This document shows positions 23,161 to 34,900 of a DNA stretch of 64,000 bases, in pieces; the stretch's first letter is position 1; every line of letters begins with the position of its first letter. The stretch covers positions 7,597-71,596 of the forward strand of contig JAKUCV010003303.1 of NCBI GenBank assembly GCA_028386065.3. The letters run 5' to 3'. The notes beneath the pieces were generated by a model, which ran no database searches, was not told the DNA's origin, and saw only the letters and a list, made by a program, of their open reading frames with translations. This DNA is from Turnera subulata (lineage: Eukaryota; Streptophyta; Magnoliopsida; Malpighiales; Passifloraceae). The translations under genes were made by a program, and so were the position numbers.

Positions 23161-26100
23161 TTTTCTTCTATCTCTCACACTCTCCTCTTTTTTTTTTTTC
23201 AACAACCAACAAAAAAAAAAAAACGAGACAGGAATGATAGTATATAAAAACAATTACAAAAAAAAAAAAAAAAAAAACAGAGGCACAGGCCGACGTGAAC
23301 CCAACCAAAAAAAAAAGAAAAGAAAAGAAAGAGGCAATTTGTTTGGCTTTAGGGTTAAAAATATAAATTAAAGAAGAAGAGAAGAAGGAAATCAGCCTTG
23401 AGGGCAGGGTAGATTGATAGGAGGAGGAAGAAGAGGAGGGAGGCGTCCGTGGGTTTGGTTTAATTTGTTGGTTTTGGAATTGTTGAATGTTGTGTACTGT
23501 TTTTTTTTTAGCGTACCTGACCCTCCTGACCTCCTCTATCAATTTTTCTTTTTAAAAAAAAAAAAATAGTAAAAAAAAAAACAAGAAAAAAGTGTGAGAC
23601 AGAGACAGATAGAGAGAGGAGAGATTGTATCATTCATTGTACTGTTTTGTTTGCCTCTCGTTTTTTCTTTTAACTTTTTTTTAATCCTTTTCCTATTATT
23701 TATATATTTTTTTAATTTTTTGGGAAAAATAATATTATTATTATTATTTACTACTAGCTAGCAATAGTAGCAACAAACAACAAAAAAAAAATGCCACCTA
23801 CCTACCTACCTACCTTAGTGGTCAGTCCAGTGTACAAAAATGCAATGCCTAAAACCCTAACCGCCATCTCCTTTGCTGCTGCTTCTTTTTTCTCTTATAA
23901 AAAAAAAAAAAAAAACATAAGTAAGAAAAGAAAAAACAGCCTAAAAGTAAAACCCTCACTCCCATCACACTCACAGGCCACTGCCACTGCTAGTCTGCTA
24001 AGACTAGACACTAAGACTCCCACACCACAAACTGCACTCACTGCCACCAACATCCTCCCCAACCCCCTTTCCCAATCTTCTTTGTCTTTATCCACTTTTT
24101 CTTTTGTCTTTTGTCTTTTGTGTGGACACATCATCATAATTTAGGCCCCCTTTTCTTTTTTTTTTTTCCAATTCCGACCTTATTAATTATAATTTGGACT
24201 GGGTCTTTAGGAAAATAATTTGGGCCCAGTCCTTTTAATTTTTTATCGAAGCCCAATTTAAATCACTTGAATAAGAAGAATATGGGATTAAAAACCAAAG
24301 TTCCAATTTTAACATCTTTGTACACGTGGCGTGGCGTGAGTTTTTCCAGTATCACGAACTTGCCTTTTGCCTTTACGATGTGGAACATAACATTTGTAAG
24401 TTTGAAAAATATGTATTGCAAATCGCAACGACTCAGTCTCATCACCTCTACACAATCCCGCCACTGAAAGAGATAATCAGATATTAAATATCTTAATTTC
24501 AACACACACAAAATTAAGTATAGTATAGATCTTGGATGTTGGTGGGAAGATGGTGCACTCCAGGTCCAGGAGGAATTTGCATGCCATTGCATTTAATTTG
24601 GCGTCTGCAACAATGTTGCACCACTACGTAGCAAGCTCCTTCCTTAACCTCAGCTGATGATTACCTTACCCCGACTGGAACACAGTCAAGAGCATACACA
24701 CATACAATACAAGCCTCATAAAATTACCTCTGTTATTATCTGTCCGTCCAGTACTACATCTTTCTCCTCCTCCTCAAGTACTATCCATATCCATGCCTAA
24801 ATATTTAGACAGACATATATCACGTAACCAAGCATATATACACACAACAATAATGAATGGAAATGGATGCATGCAAATGATGTGTCCTTAACGAATTCTG
24901 TCCATATTATCCTTTGGCCCGTTTACTAAAAAGGTTAGGCCTAAGCCCAATTAAATCCTATAAACTCACCCAAATCTCGCAACCCGCGTTAAACCTAAAT
25001 ACTAGGTTATAGTTCATTGGGCCTAAGATACATCATCGTTAACTCCATGCTTGGGCCAAAAACCCATTTCATATCAACTACCTATTTCTATAAAATTTTT
25101 GCAAAGTCCTTAATATTTTTTTTGTCAGCAAGGTATTTTATTAATTAAAATATGAGCATATAGCATACAAACTTAGTGTCCATATGGGCAAATACAAATC
25201 CAAATATATTGTAGATAGAACTAGCACAATAAAACATACATGGTGTCCACAAAAATAGCATGCCTCTATATTACCATTTTATAACATCCACTGCAGTGTT
25301 TAGCTCCAAATAAGGTTGTTTTACCCTGTAACTTGATCAATTGGACGGCATTTTTCTGGTTAATATCAGGAGATCCTTCGGGGAGGTAGAGTTCTCTTCC
25401 ATATCTTCGGAAATTGACATTTTTTAGTTCTTGGAGCTAAATTTGATGTGGATATTATTTCGTTGGAACCTGTTAGCATACTTACTTGAGCACACTCCAG
25501 AGCATGACCGACTTAACCCCAAGCAAGACCCGAACATGGCCGGCGCCATCACCATCATCGTCACCATCGTCACTCCCACTGTCGTCGCCGGCGATCACTC
25601 CCCTACCATTGCAGCTGCTGCTTCTAAACCCCATCCAGCAGTATCAGCAAAATCCTCAAGTAAAACTTGGAAACGTTTGTTAAACTTGATAAACTTGGGG
25701 TAAAAAAGACCCTAAAGATCCTGAATGATCTCAAGTGAACCCACTAACGAACTCAAGCGAAACCACTAACCTTACGAGGACGGTGTAGTGGCCACACTAT
25801 GTAAGAATATTTTCCTTTTATGTGGCCCATATAATATTAGGTTTTATTTAATGACGTGGCAAAATTCTATTGGTCAACTATTAGAATTTTCTAATAGACA
25901 CTTGATGGGGTGTATAAATACAATATTATGGAATAGGTCCTCTCTCTCCAGTCGCTTAACGTTCTGTTACACCATCTGACAAACGTTAGAAAGAAAGACA
26001 GAGGCAAGAGAGAGAAATCTATTCCTCATAAAGGCATCAAGACAAATCAAGAGGAGATTAAGAGAATTTAGAAGACAACATAATCGATTTACCAGGTATG

Positions 26101-27112
26101 TCTTCAACCTCATGTTATTAGTGGGAGATAATTAGTTCTAAGATCTAATGGGTATTATGTTAATATTTGAATTGGGAATTAAATTATCGTCTCTTGATTC
26201 CTGATTATTATGATTGTTCATGTTAATTATCTAACACACTAGACTTGGGCAAATCGTCAAACACTTGGCGTGCATTCACCATAGAGAGAGTAAGGTGAGC
26301 TTAAACCTTTACGGGAACCAGGTGTGAAGAATCCATTGGTGCTCTTAATATGCAATTTTAGGCCTAGGCCCGACTCATCCCGTTAATTGCTCTGAGTCAT
26401 ATTCTCAACCCTAGTCTTTTCGGCCTAATGGTACCATGTGCGTGTATGTAATTCCAGCCACGCACCTTTCAACTCCCTGCACTCAATTCCCACTAATTCT
26501 CATTTGATTACATTTACATGATATACTACACTTTCAGTATATAATATGTACAAAATCAAAAAACAAAATTCATCACCGGAAAATATCGTTAAACTGCCGA
26601 ATTTTTAGAATCCGTGTCGAGACCAAACTGTTAGCCAGATTCCTATTAGGGCCTCGCTAGAAAAATTCACAGAAGCTTGAATAACGTTCCTAACAAATTT
26701 ATCCCCACACCAAAATTCGCAATCGAACGTTCAACCCACAAACCGCCGTCATAGAACATCAAAACAACTCAAAGTTGCTGGAAGTACTTATCGGCAATTC
26801 GGAATCCAAGGCACTTGAATCCTAACAATTTGTCCCACACACCGAGTTGCCTTGGTCTCTTCCCTTCGATTTGCAGTGGCAAAGGAGGAAGAGAGGGTGA
26901 AAGAGATGATGGTTTGAGAGCAAACAAAGGGAAGGGTGGAGAACCGTTAGGCAAGAGCGGAATAAGTTGATGGAAAAGGGAAAGAAAGAGGTCAAAAGGG
27001 TAATAAAAATTATTTGTGGGGGAAATAAGTTAATAATAATTAATAATGTGTTTTTTTGGGTGTATAACAACAACAATATCGAAATCAATTTTGACCAAAA
27101 AAAAAAAAGGAA
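23161..27112. other. Long intergenic region without a convincing gene
   Basis: Mostly AT-rich with A/T homopolymers (23205-23580). Around 24200-25040 several GGCCCA/TGGGCC motifs occur. At about 25110-25140 (minus strand) the sequence ends AATAAAATACCTTGCTGAC plus A8, the usual look of a LINE 3' end, so 25110-25350 may be an old truncated LINE. A 90-aa open frame at 25431-25703 (Thr/Val/Ala-rich) has no recognisable domain. A TATA-like GTATAAATAC lies at about 25911. No gene is called. Confidence 0.4.
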
Positions 27113-27263
27113 ATCGATAAAACAGGATTCAAATAGCGGAGAGAGAGAGAGATAGGGTTTGGATCAAAAATTCAAAATCAAAACCCCCAAATCCCTCTCC
27201 CTGGAACCTAAACTGCTCCTGTTCCTACTAAGCCTACTACTTCTACACGCCTGCAACTCCAAG

Positions 27264-27406
27264 GTCCGCGATCTCTCTCTCTCTCTCTCTCTCCTCCGAT
27301 GCTCTTCCATTCCTCTCTTTTCTTTGTTGGTTTTATTTTTTTGATTCGATTGTTGTTCTTGTTGTTGTTTCTGTTGTTTTTTTTGATGTATGTATCTACG
27401 TAGCAG
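27264..27406 (+). other. Probable 5'-UTR intron of the makorin gene
   Basis: Donor AAG/GTCCGC at 27264 and acceptor ACGTAGCAG ending at 27406 bracket a pyrimidine-rich stretch with (CT)n. The start codon follows 33 bases later. Inferred from splice signals. Confidence 0.45.
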
Positions 27407-27439
27407 AGTGGTGGTGGTGTGTTTGTTGATGAATGAATA

Positions 27440-28928
27440 ATGGAGGGAATCAGGCGGAAACCTTGTAAGTTTTATGCTCAAGGGGGTTGCCTCAAAGGAG
27501 ACGACTGTAAGTTCTTGCACCACCGAAGCAACCACTACTCCCCCCTTCCCAAACATGTAAGCCCCCTTCCCTCCCCACCCCCACCCCCACCCCCACCCAC
27601 AAACTCATCTCTTTCTTTTCCTTTGACGATCGATCATCTGTGTTCATTTCGATTACTTTGTTTCCCCTTTCTAGGTTTTTGTCTAATTATATATAGATGT
27701 GGGTTTTCTATAGTCAACACAGATCTGCAACTATTACCAGAAGGGTTTCTGCTCTCACGGCAGCCGATGCAGATTCCAGCATATTAAGACCTCATGGATC
27801 GAGTCCCCTCCACCACCAGCATCAGCCGGGGCTTCCTCTTCTTCAAGTCATGCTCTTCTCCCCACTGTTGGAGTAGTAGCCCCTTCTTCCTCTTCCTCTT
27901 CCTCTTCCTCTTCCTCTTATGTGGTCCATAATAAGATTCCCGATGCTGCAAACTTGAATTTTGTCCCTCCATATCACCCGCCATTCCGTTCCGAGTCTCC
28001 CAACCCTAAACCGGAGGAACACCAACCTCCTCCCCTGTGTCTGTCTCTTATTGACGGTGATTGCTCCGATGGCGACAATTGTCCTTACACTCACGGTGAT
28101 GTGTGCCCCACTTGTGGGAAGCATTGCTTGCATCCCTTGATGCCTGAACAGCGCCACCACCATTTGAGTAAGTGTGAGCAGAAGCAAAAGCATCTTGACC
28201 TGCTAAAGCGCAGTGAAGAGATCGAGTGTTGTGTTTGCCTTGATCGCGTGCTTTCTAAACCTAGAGCATCCGACCGCAAGTTTGCTGTGCTACCCGAGTG
28301 TGATCATGCCTTCTGTATGTCCTGTATTATGAGATGGCGTAACAGCTCCCCATCCTCTGGTATGGCCTTGGTCAGGACTTGCCCTACCTGTCGGACCCTA
28401 TCACACTTTGTTGTTCCCAGTTCTATTTGGTACTTCTCTCCACAAGAAAAACAGCAAATTATTGATGGCTACAAGGCAAAACTAAGGTATCCCTCTGCTT
28501 CCCACTTTGTCATTCTTACAACCCTTGATTCTTTTCTTTTTTTTTTTCTTTCTTTTTAGATGACCACGCTATAAATACATGCACATATGTCTCTTCTTTT
28601 CTGTCCCTGCAGATTAATAGATTGCAAGCACTTTGATTCTGGGAATGGGCATTGTCCGTTTGGGACCAGTTGCTTTTACAAGGTAAAAATGTCATTCAGT
28701 GCTACAATTTCAATTATATTATGCATTCCTTTCTTCTTTTGGTCTTATTTCATCAAATATGCGTTACTCAGAGACTCTTTCGGCTAGAGTGCTAGTTGGA
28801 AGCTGGTGAAGTTTAATGTGGTCATCGTTTTTTTTTTTTTGATCTCCCCATATAAGTGCTATCTAGCAGCTTTCCTCACATGCTTATTCTAATGCACTTG
28901 TCCATTTCTTCTTGTATACAATTGTCTG

Positions 28929-28960
<32 letters not shown>

Positions 28961-30207
28961 GCAAAAAGAACAAATTTGCCTTTGTAATAGTGAGTTCCAT
29001 GCTTTCTTGTGGACGAGTGTTATATGCGATGCGAAGAAGTTAAGTTGCTGAACCAAAACCATTTCGGAAAATCATTCTTGCAATCTTTGTGACCTCCACT
29101 TTGGTATGTGTAGGACTAGTCTGGTCCATCCAACTACTTTCATGTTGCGTAAGTAATTATCTGCAACTGCTGCTACTTGTTGGTAATGTTTTGTGGTCCA
29201 TAGCAGTATAGTTTCCAGGCAGTGAAGCGCTTGTCCTGGATTTTGGGCATGCAGGCAGTTTCGGTGTTTCCTAGAATTGGACTGAGACAGGTGACATTAA
29301 CCAGTTTCCGGTATTTGGGTGTGCCAGACTGGGTAGTGGTCTGAAAGGCTCTTGTTTTGCTATGGTTCCTTTTTGTTTCTGTTTGCTAGTCATTTGGTGG
29401 CCAGAACTTTTGCAAATTTGGTCATTGAGATTCTTGTTGCTTGTCAGGAACCACTGGTTCCTATTATGTTTTAAGATATTGTCTTTTTAAAAGCTGTTGT
29501 AAAGTATTAAGTGGAGGAGATTTCAGGAACTATGTGCACATTGAAAGGAAAACACTTAAAAGAATGGTTGCAATATTCAGTATTCAAACATGGCAACTTA
29601 TGTTGGTTGGGTGAGCGTTTGATGTGTGATACCTTGGTGCATGAGTGATCTTCTTTGTACCTTAAAGGGTTTTGCTTCATCCACCAAGTTTTTAATGGGT
29701 GACCTGCTCACTAATATAGTGAGCCGTATAAGTTCTTGCTTCTGCAGAGCTTTGATGATGACAAGTTATGTGAATGTTAATAGCTTTGTGTTTGGTTAAT
29801 CTTTAATGATGTCATGAATTGCATTGAAGACGAATAGGAAACAAGATTTGCGTACATTCACTTCATTAATGCATTGACTTTTGTGTTTGCAGCACACGGT
29901 GAAGCCAGGCTCATATACATGGATACACAACAAACCTCCTCCGAGGAGAGGGCCAACTCGCAGAGCCCGTGCTCCGGATATGGATTCCTTTGATTTCTTC
30001 AGCCACTCAATGCAAGAAAATATGTTTGACTTTTCTGATCTGGAAGACTTCTATAAAGATCTATTTGAGCATTTGTTTGAAGAAGCTGATGGGGACAGTG
30101 ATGGTGATTATGATGAATTGCATAATTTATCCCCTTTTGAAATGGCCATCTTAATGGCCCAGCTGGCTGACGAGTCGAGTGATGAGGAAGATTATGATCT
30201 CTATTAA
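27440..30207 (+). CDS. MKRN: Makorin-type E3 ubiquitin ligase (CCCH zinc fingers plus RING)
   Basis: Four exons, 27440-27556, 27723-28486, 28613-28682, 29893-30207, encode 421 aa. Domain order matches makorin: CCCH finger C9-x7-C17-x5-C23-x3-H27, second CCCH finger C41-x7-C49-x5-C55-x3-H59, a Ser-rich linker, a third CCCH (C-x8-C-x5-C-x3-H) followed by the makorin-type Cys/His segment (CPTCGKHC ... HHHLSKC), a C3HC4 RING (ECCVCLDRV ... CDHAFCMSC ... CPTCR), and a fourth CCCH split over exons 3 and 4 (CKHF ... [11 protein letters not shown]). The C-terminal 60 residues are very acidic. Makorins are RNA-associated ubiquitin ligases; plant ones are linked to growth and light or hormone responses. 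The Ser run in the linker is encoded by a (TCTTCC)n repeat at about 27886-27918, so its length is likely polymorphic and makes this protein longer than the roughly 320-370 aa I recall for other plants. Confidence 0.95.
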
Positions 30208-31908
30208 GCTCTTAAATTTGCTGATGTATTATTGCTTCACAATGGATTGTGGGTGCCAATGCTCTTGTTTGGAACCAGAGCCACTGTTGCTTGTTTGAAC
30301 TCACGCATCTTGGAGAAGCCTGTGGGTTGTTGTAACCTTGTTTTTCTCTTTTGGTGAATGATTTGTCAGGCATACTGTTTGATATAATGGCAATATACTG
30401 GCTCGGCTGGTTGCTAGGGCGATATGGATGTGCTTTGATATGGATATTTTTTTACTCCCTTTTACCCTCGGCTGTGTGTTTATTGTTTCCCGGTTTTTTA
30501 GCTTAACATCGGTTAAGGTATTGCGTAAGAATAGCAATAGTTTGAATACAAGTTGAATTCTACTTGTTTTTCTCCAATCTTTTTGTGCCATTCTTTGCTC
30601 GCTAGCTTCTCTGCATCACACTTGTGACCTTTCATCTAAAGTTTTCGTTTGTGTTCCTCTCTGGATTTTGATTAAATCAAATGGCCAATCCTGGCCTGCA
30701 AGGAGGAAGTCTTCTGAGGGCACCAATGTGGTGGATGGCCGTCCAAGTTCCCAGGTAGATAGATAGATGCACCTCTCAATTTGGTGCTTTGCGTTGCCAA
30801 TTTGTCCTTTCCAAGGGATATATGCATAGTGCAACTCGGGGCAACTACACAGTTTTTCCTTTTAGTATAAATCGAACGTATAATATGTGAATTTTTTTTT
30901 TTGAACGGTGTATAATATGTGAATTTGAGGCAATATAAAATAACAATAATACTTGCATACATCACCCATGCAAAGTGGGGGGAGAGAGAGAGCAGAGGGA
31001 AAGTAAGGAAGGGAATCCATATTTGATATTTACACTCACACTTTTTCATATCCGCACTCCTGCTCTTGCTTTTTTTTTGTATGGTCATTGACTAAAATAA
31101 CCTTCATTTAAAATCCTTGCACAAACACTTCTACGAAAATAAAAGATTTGCTTCATCCAAACATAATCAAACAAAATTTGTTAAATTTTCTTTCGAAATA
31201 AAAATACATGATTTGTATATAAGTCACCTGATTACTAGGGAGGAATTAATAATCTATTCACAAGATCCAAGTAATCGAGATTGTGACTTTGATATGTATG
31301 TGATTGTGGAAGGTAAATTGTGGTGTTTGATTAAAACTCTATCTACTACAATATATTTATATATATATATATATAAGTTTACCTTTATCTTAATGGATAT
31401 ATTTTATCTTAAAATAAAAAAAAGGTTGATTTGTTATTTGGAAAACATTTCGAGAAAAGTGGAGTAAATTTCCAAAGTTTTTAAGTAGTGTCCTGAAAAT
31501 AAGAAAAAGAAAAAAGAAAGAGTGTTAATTGGAGGATATTTTGGTAAAATGCTTGACCAAAGAGTGTGAATATGGACTCCCAAGTGAGGATCCAATTCCA
31601 ATCTAACAAACAAAATATCTTCACATAGAGAGAGTAGAGAGAGAGAGAGAGTAATTACAAATTAGTATTCACTCCCTCCCTCACTCACTCACTCACTCAC
31701 TGCAACTTGGATTGCATAAAAAACCTCTGTTGTTCACTCTCTCTCTCTCTCTCCCCGTGTGTATCTTGGTGGTGGTCTCTTTGCAACATATATATATATA
31801 CATTACAAGCTCCTCCCAACTTGTTGCCTTTTTATTATTCTTTAAAGAAGCGACCTCAGCTTTATTACAAGAGAGGAGAACCGACCCCAGCAGAAGAGAG
31901 AGAGAGAT
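30208..31908. other. Intergenic region between makorin and CLPTM1-like genes
   Basis: Starts with the makorin 3' UTR. Contains the micro-insertion at 30878-30926, (GA)n at about 31626-31652, (CTCA)n at 31678-31700 and a (TA)n stretch at about 31789-31800. The last 150 bases read as the 5' UTR of the CLPTM1-like gene. Confidence 0.5.
30878..30926 (-). mobile_element. Micro-insertion with T tract flanked by 17-bp direct repeats
   Basis: GTATAATATGTGAATTT occurs at 30878-30894 and exactly again at 30910-30926. The 15 bases between, read on the minus strand, are ACCGTTC plus eight A. As at 19037, the insert ends GTTC before the A run, as does the full-length LINE, but in the opposite orientation. 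Confidence 0.65.
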
Positions 31909-34900
31909 ATGGCGCCGCCGCCGGCAGCCGCCACGGCAGCAGTAGCAGCAGCAGCAGGAGGAGGAGGAGGAGGAGGAGGAGGACAGCAGAGACAACAACA
32001 GCAGCAAGCAGGGGGGATAGGGCAGACAATAACAGGGATCATAAGGATTGCAGTGTTTTGGTATTTTGCATCCAAATTCTTCGCTCCCAAATCATCACCC
32101 TCTTCTCCCAATACCCCTTCCCACCAAATCTCTAATCTCTTCCATAAAGGCGAATCCTTGGTATGTTTGCCCTTCCTCCGATCTCCCCTCCTTCCCTCTC
32201 TCTCCCTTCTTCTCTTTCTATTACTACTGTTTACTAATTAAATAATTATTGTTTTGGATCAATCTTTTTCGCAGTCTAAATTCCATCTCTTGGGTGTTTT
32301 ATACTAACTAAACCCTCTTTTGCTATTATTTTCCCAAAAACTAATAAAAAAAAAGGGTAACTTTAACTATACTTGGCGTTCCTTAGTATTCACATCCTTC
32401 CCCTGTTGCTAATCTTATGCTCCATCCTCTCCCTACCCATGAGAATAACGGCGGCGGAATCGATCTTGTTTTTGAGCAGAACGGACATACCCTTTTATGA
32501 CTCAAACTGATGAGGGTAGGACTTTGCCTTCATTGTGAACGCAACTCAACTCAGATCACTTCAGATAGGGGGCGTAGGACAGAGCATCAGAAGGATAAAA
32601 AATTTAAATTTGACACCAATTTACTTGATTTTAATCATGCTTTTATTGAGCCTTTGACGTTGGGATTGGGTTTCCCTCATCCATTCACCTCATACTTTGT
32701 CTACCTTCAGGATATGTGGCTCTACCTCTCCGAGCATGACAAATTCAATGATTTCAGCAATGAAGCTGCCCTTGTTTGGCATGAAACTAATATACCCTAT
32801 GCTGTCTGGGCCCAAGAGAGTACTAGAACCCTTTCTTTGAAGTACTATCCATCCCAGGTACTATTCAATTTCAAGGATGAAAACATCTCTTTTTCATCGC
32901 ATACTTCTCCTCGGTTTGCTCGACTTTCATCCTTCTGTGGCTTGCAATTTTCATTGCATTCCATGTTTTTACTTTTGCAGGCAGTTAAGCAGCACAATGC
33001 AACCCTCTATGCTCATGTTTTCTTTGCACGCTCTGGTTATCCTCCAGATCCTAATGATCCAGAATACCAGCCTCTTTCTTCTTTTGGGAGGACACACCGT
33101 AAGTTTGAATCTTTGGCCTCTTGTTTGTGTCCGTTCTTTGATAGCATGGATGATACCTTCTCATGGTAATCAATCCAGAAAATAATGTAGCTCTTTCCTT
33201 TTATTTCTACCAGCTCTTGTGATATATTTGCCCAAGTCGAAGGCAGATAAGAAGCGCAGCCTACTGGGTGCTTCTGAAGACCACAAGGAGACCGAAGCAA
33301 TATCTCAGGTCCTTCCTAAGTTTCTTTTGGAATGAGTTTCCGAGCTTTAGTTTTACTCACTAAAAAAAATATAGCATGCGTTATCTTTACCCTACACGTA
33401 ACTTTGTAGGGGCTATCTGTTATGTACTGTATTCTAAAGTTTTGAGTTGCATGCATCCTGAGTTTGCGTTATCAGAGTACACGAATATCTTTCCTTAGCA
33501 GGTTGGCAATAGTCTAGTTGATCTGAAAGATGTTGGCATGCACAGAATATAGTATTGTTCGCTGCAATCATTTATCTTGTTTTTTAATTGTGAGTACTGC
33601 CGTACTGTGGTCACCAGTAGCTCTGTTGGTTCAGGTGGTTGATGACAGTGAAGGTGATCTTAAAGATGATGCACCTGCAGAATGGATTTCGTATTGGAAA
33701 CCAAATGTTACAATTAATCTGGTTGATGATTTCACCAGGTATATTTGCTCTTGGTTTCAATTGTTCTCAAATTCTTTATGCATCAGCAAAAGAAAGAAGT
33801 TACAGATGGGAACTTGCTACTCATTTGATTAGTTAAAAACATGTTTCAAGCTTAGATAAATGGCATTGCCTATGATAAGCATTAAATAAGATTGTGCAAG
33901 ATGCTTGCCGTAACTTTTGTCACAGACCTAACACAATCACTGTTTGCTCAGAATTTTCTCTGCCCTCATGCCTCGTGGAATTACCTTTTTTATCAATATT
34001 TTTCTTTGGATAAGAATTATTAACACCTTACAATCATTCCACTTAAAAAGAGAGAGAAAACTAGATGAAAAGGGAACACCCTGGAAACATTTAAACTAGA
34101 TTATATCACTTGTAATAATTTCTTAATTAGACAGGCAATCATATAAATGTAAAAATCGCTAGTGATAATCTCTGGGTTCTTTTCATTTGCATCACTATAT
34201 GTAGCCTCATTGATTTCTTTGTAAAATGCAGACTTTTTTTTTTTTTTTAATTATGCCTTTTCATGATGACTCTACTAATTGTGTATGTAACAATTGACAG
34301 TGAACTTCTGAACGTTGATTCTTGACCCTTTTGCTTCTCTGTTGCTCTACAGATACTCCCATAATGCTGTGCCACCCAATGTGGCTCCTTGTATCCTCAA
34401 ATATTTTAATAATTGATTTATAGTGATTTGCTTCATTTCTACTTGGAAGTTGATGGGGGAAATAGTGGGCAAAAATCTGAAATACTTCTAAGTTTAACTA
34501 ATCATGTTGAGTTCCTTCAGTTATGTTCTCTATGTTGTGCTTGTTTTGACCAACCGAGATGAGGGAAACCATTGGATTACTTTTTTTCTTTCCTGCGCTG
34601 CAATACTATTTACCACTATTTTTTGAAGGTTGGGCTGACAGCTGGCACGTAGTTGGTTTTTGAGCTCACCACTGATTTCGATAGTAAATTTAATTGTTAT
34701 TGTGGAAGACACAAGCTTGTGTTTGCTGTAAGGGATAGCACGTTATTGGAGATCAAGTGTACATATCATTTACCAATACCCGATAGTTGTCTTTGTTTGT
34801 GAAGAGACGATATTGCCCTATAGAATATATAGGCAACACGGCATGGACAAATTGTCAACTCATGTCACCCTTAAATTCTTAACTCTAGACTTCCAGACAT

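Noticed and set aside
22823..23542. Lys/Arg-rich frame of 182 aa and a 124-aa antisense frame
   Set aside because: Composed of A tracts and (GAT)n/(AT)n in the 5' UTR region of the DYAD-like gene.
25431..25703. 90-aa frame with Thr/Val/Ala-rich centre
   Set aside because: No homology that I recognise, no start context or neighbouring exons; possibly an old repeat remnant.
26769..27088. Minus-strand frames upstream of makorin
   Set aside because: Low-complexity Ser/Pro/Leu sequence near a promoter; no domain.
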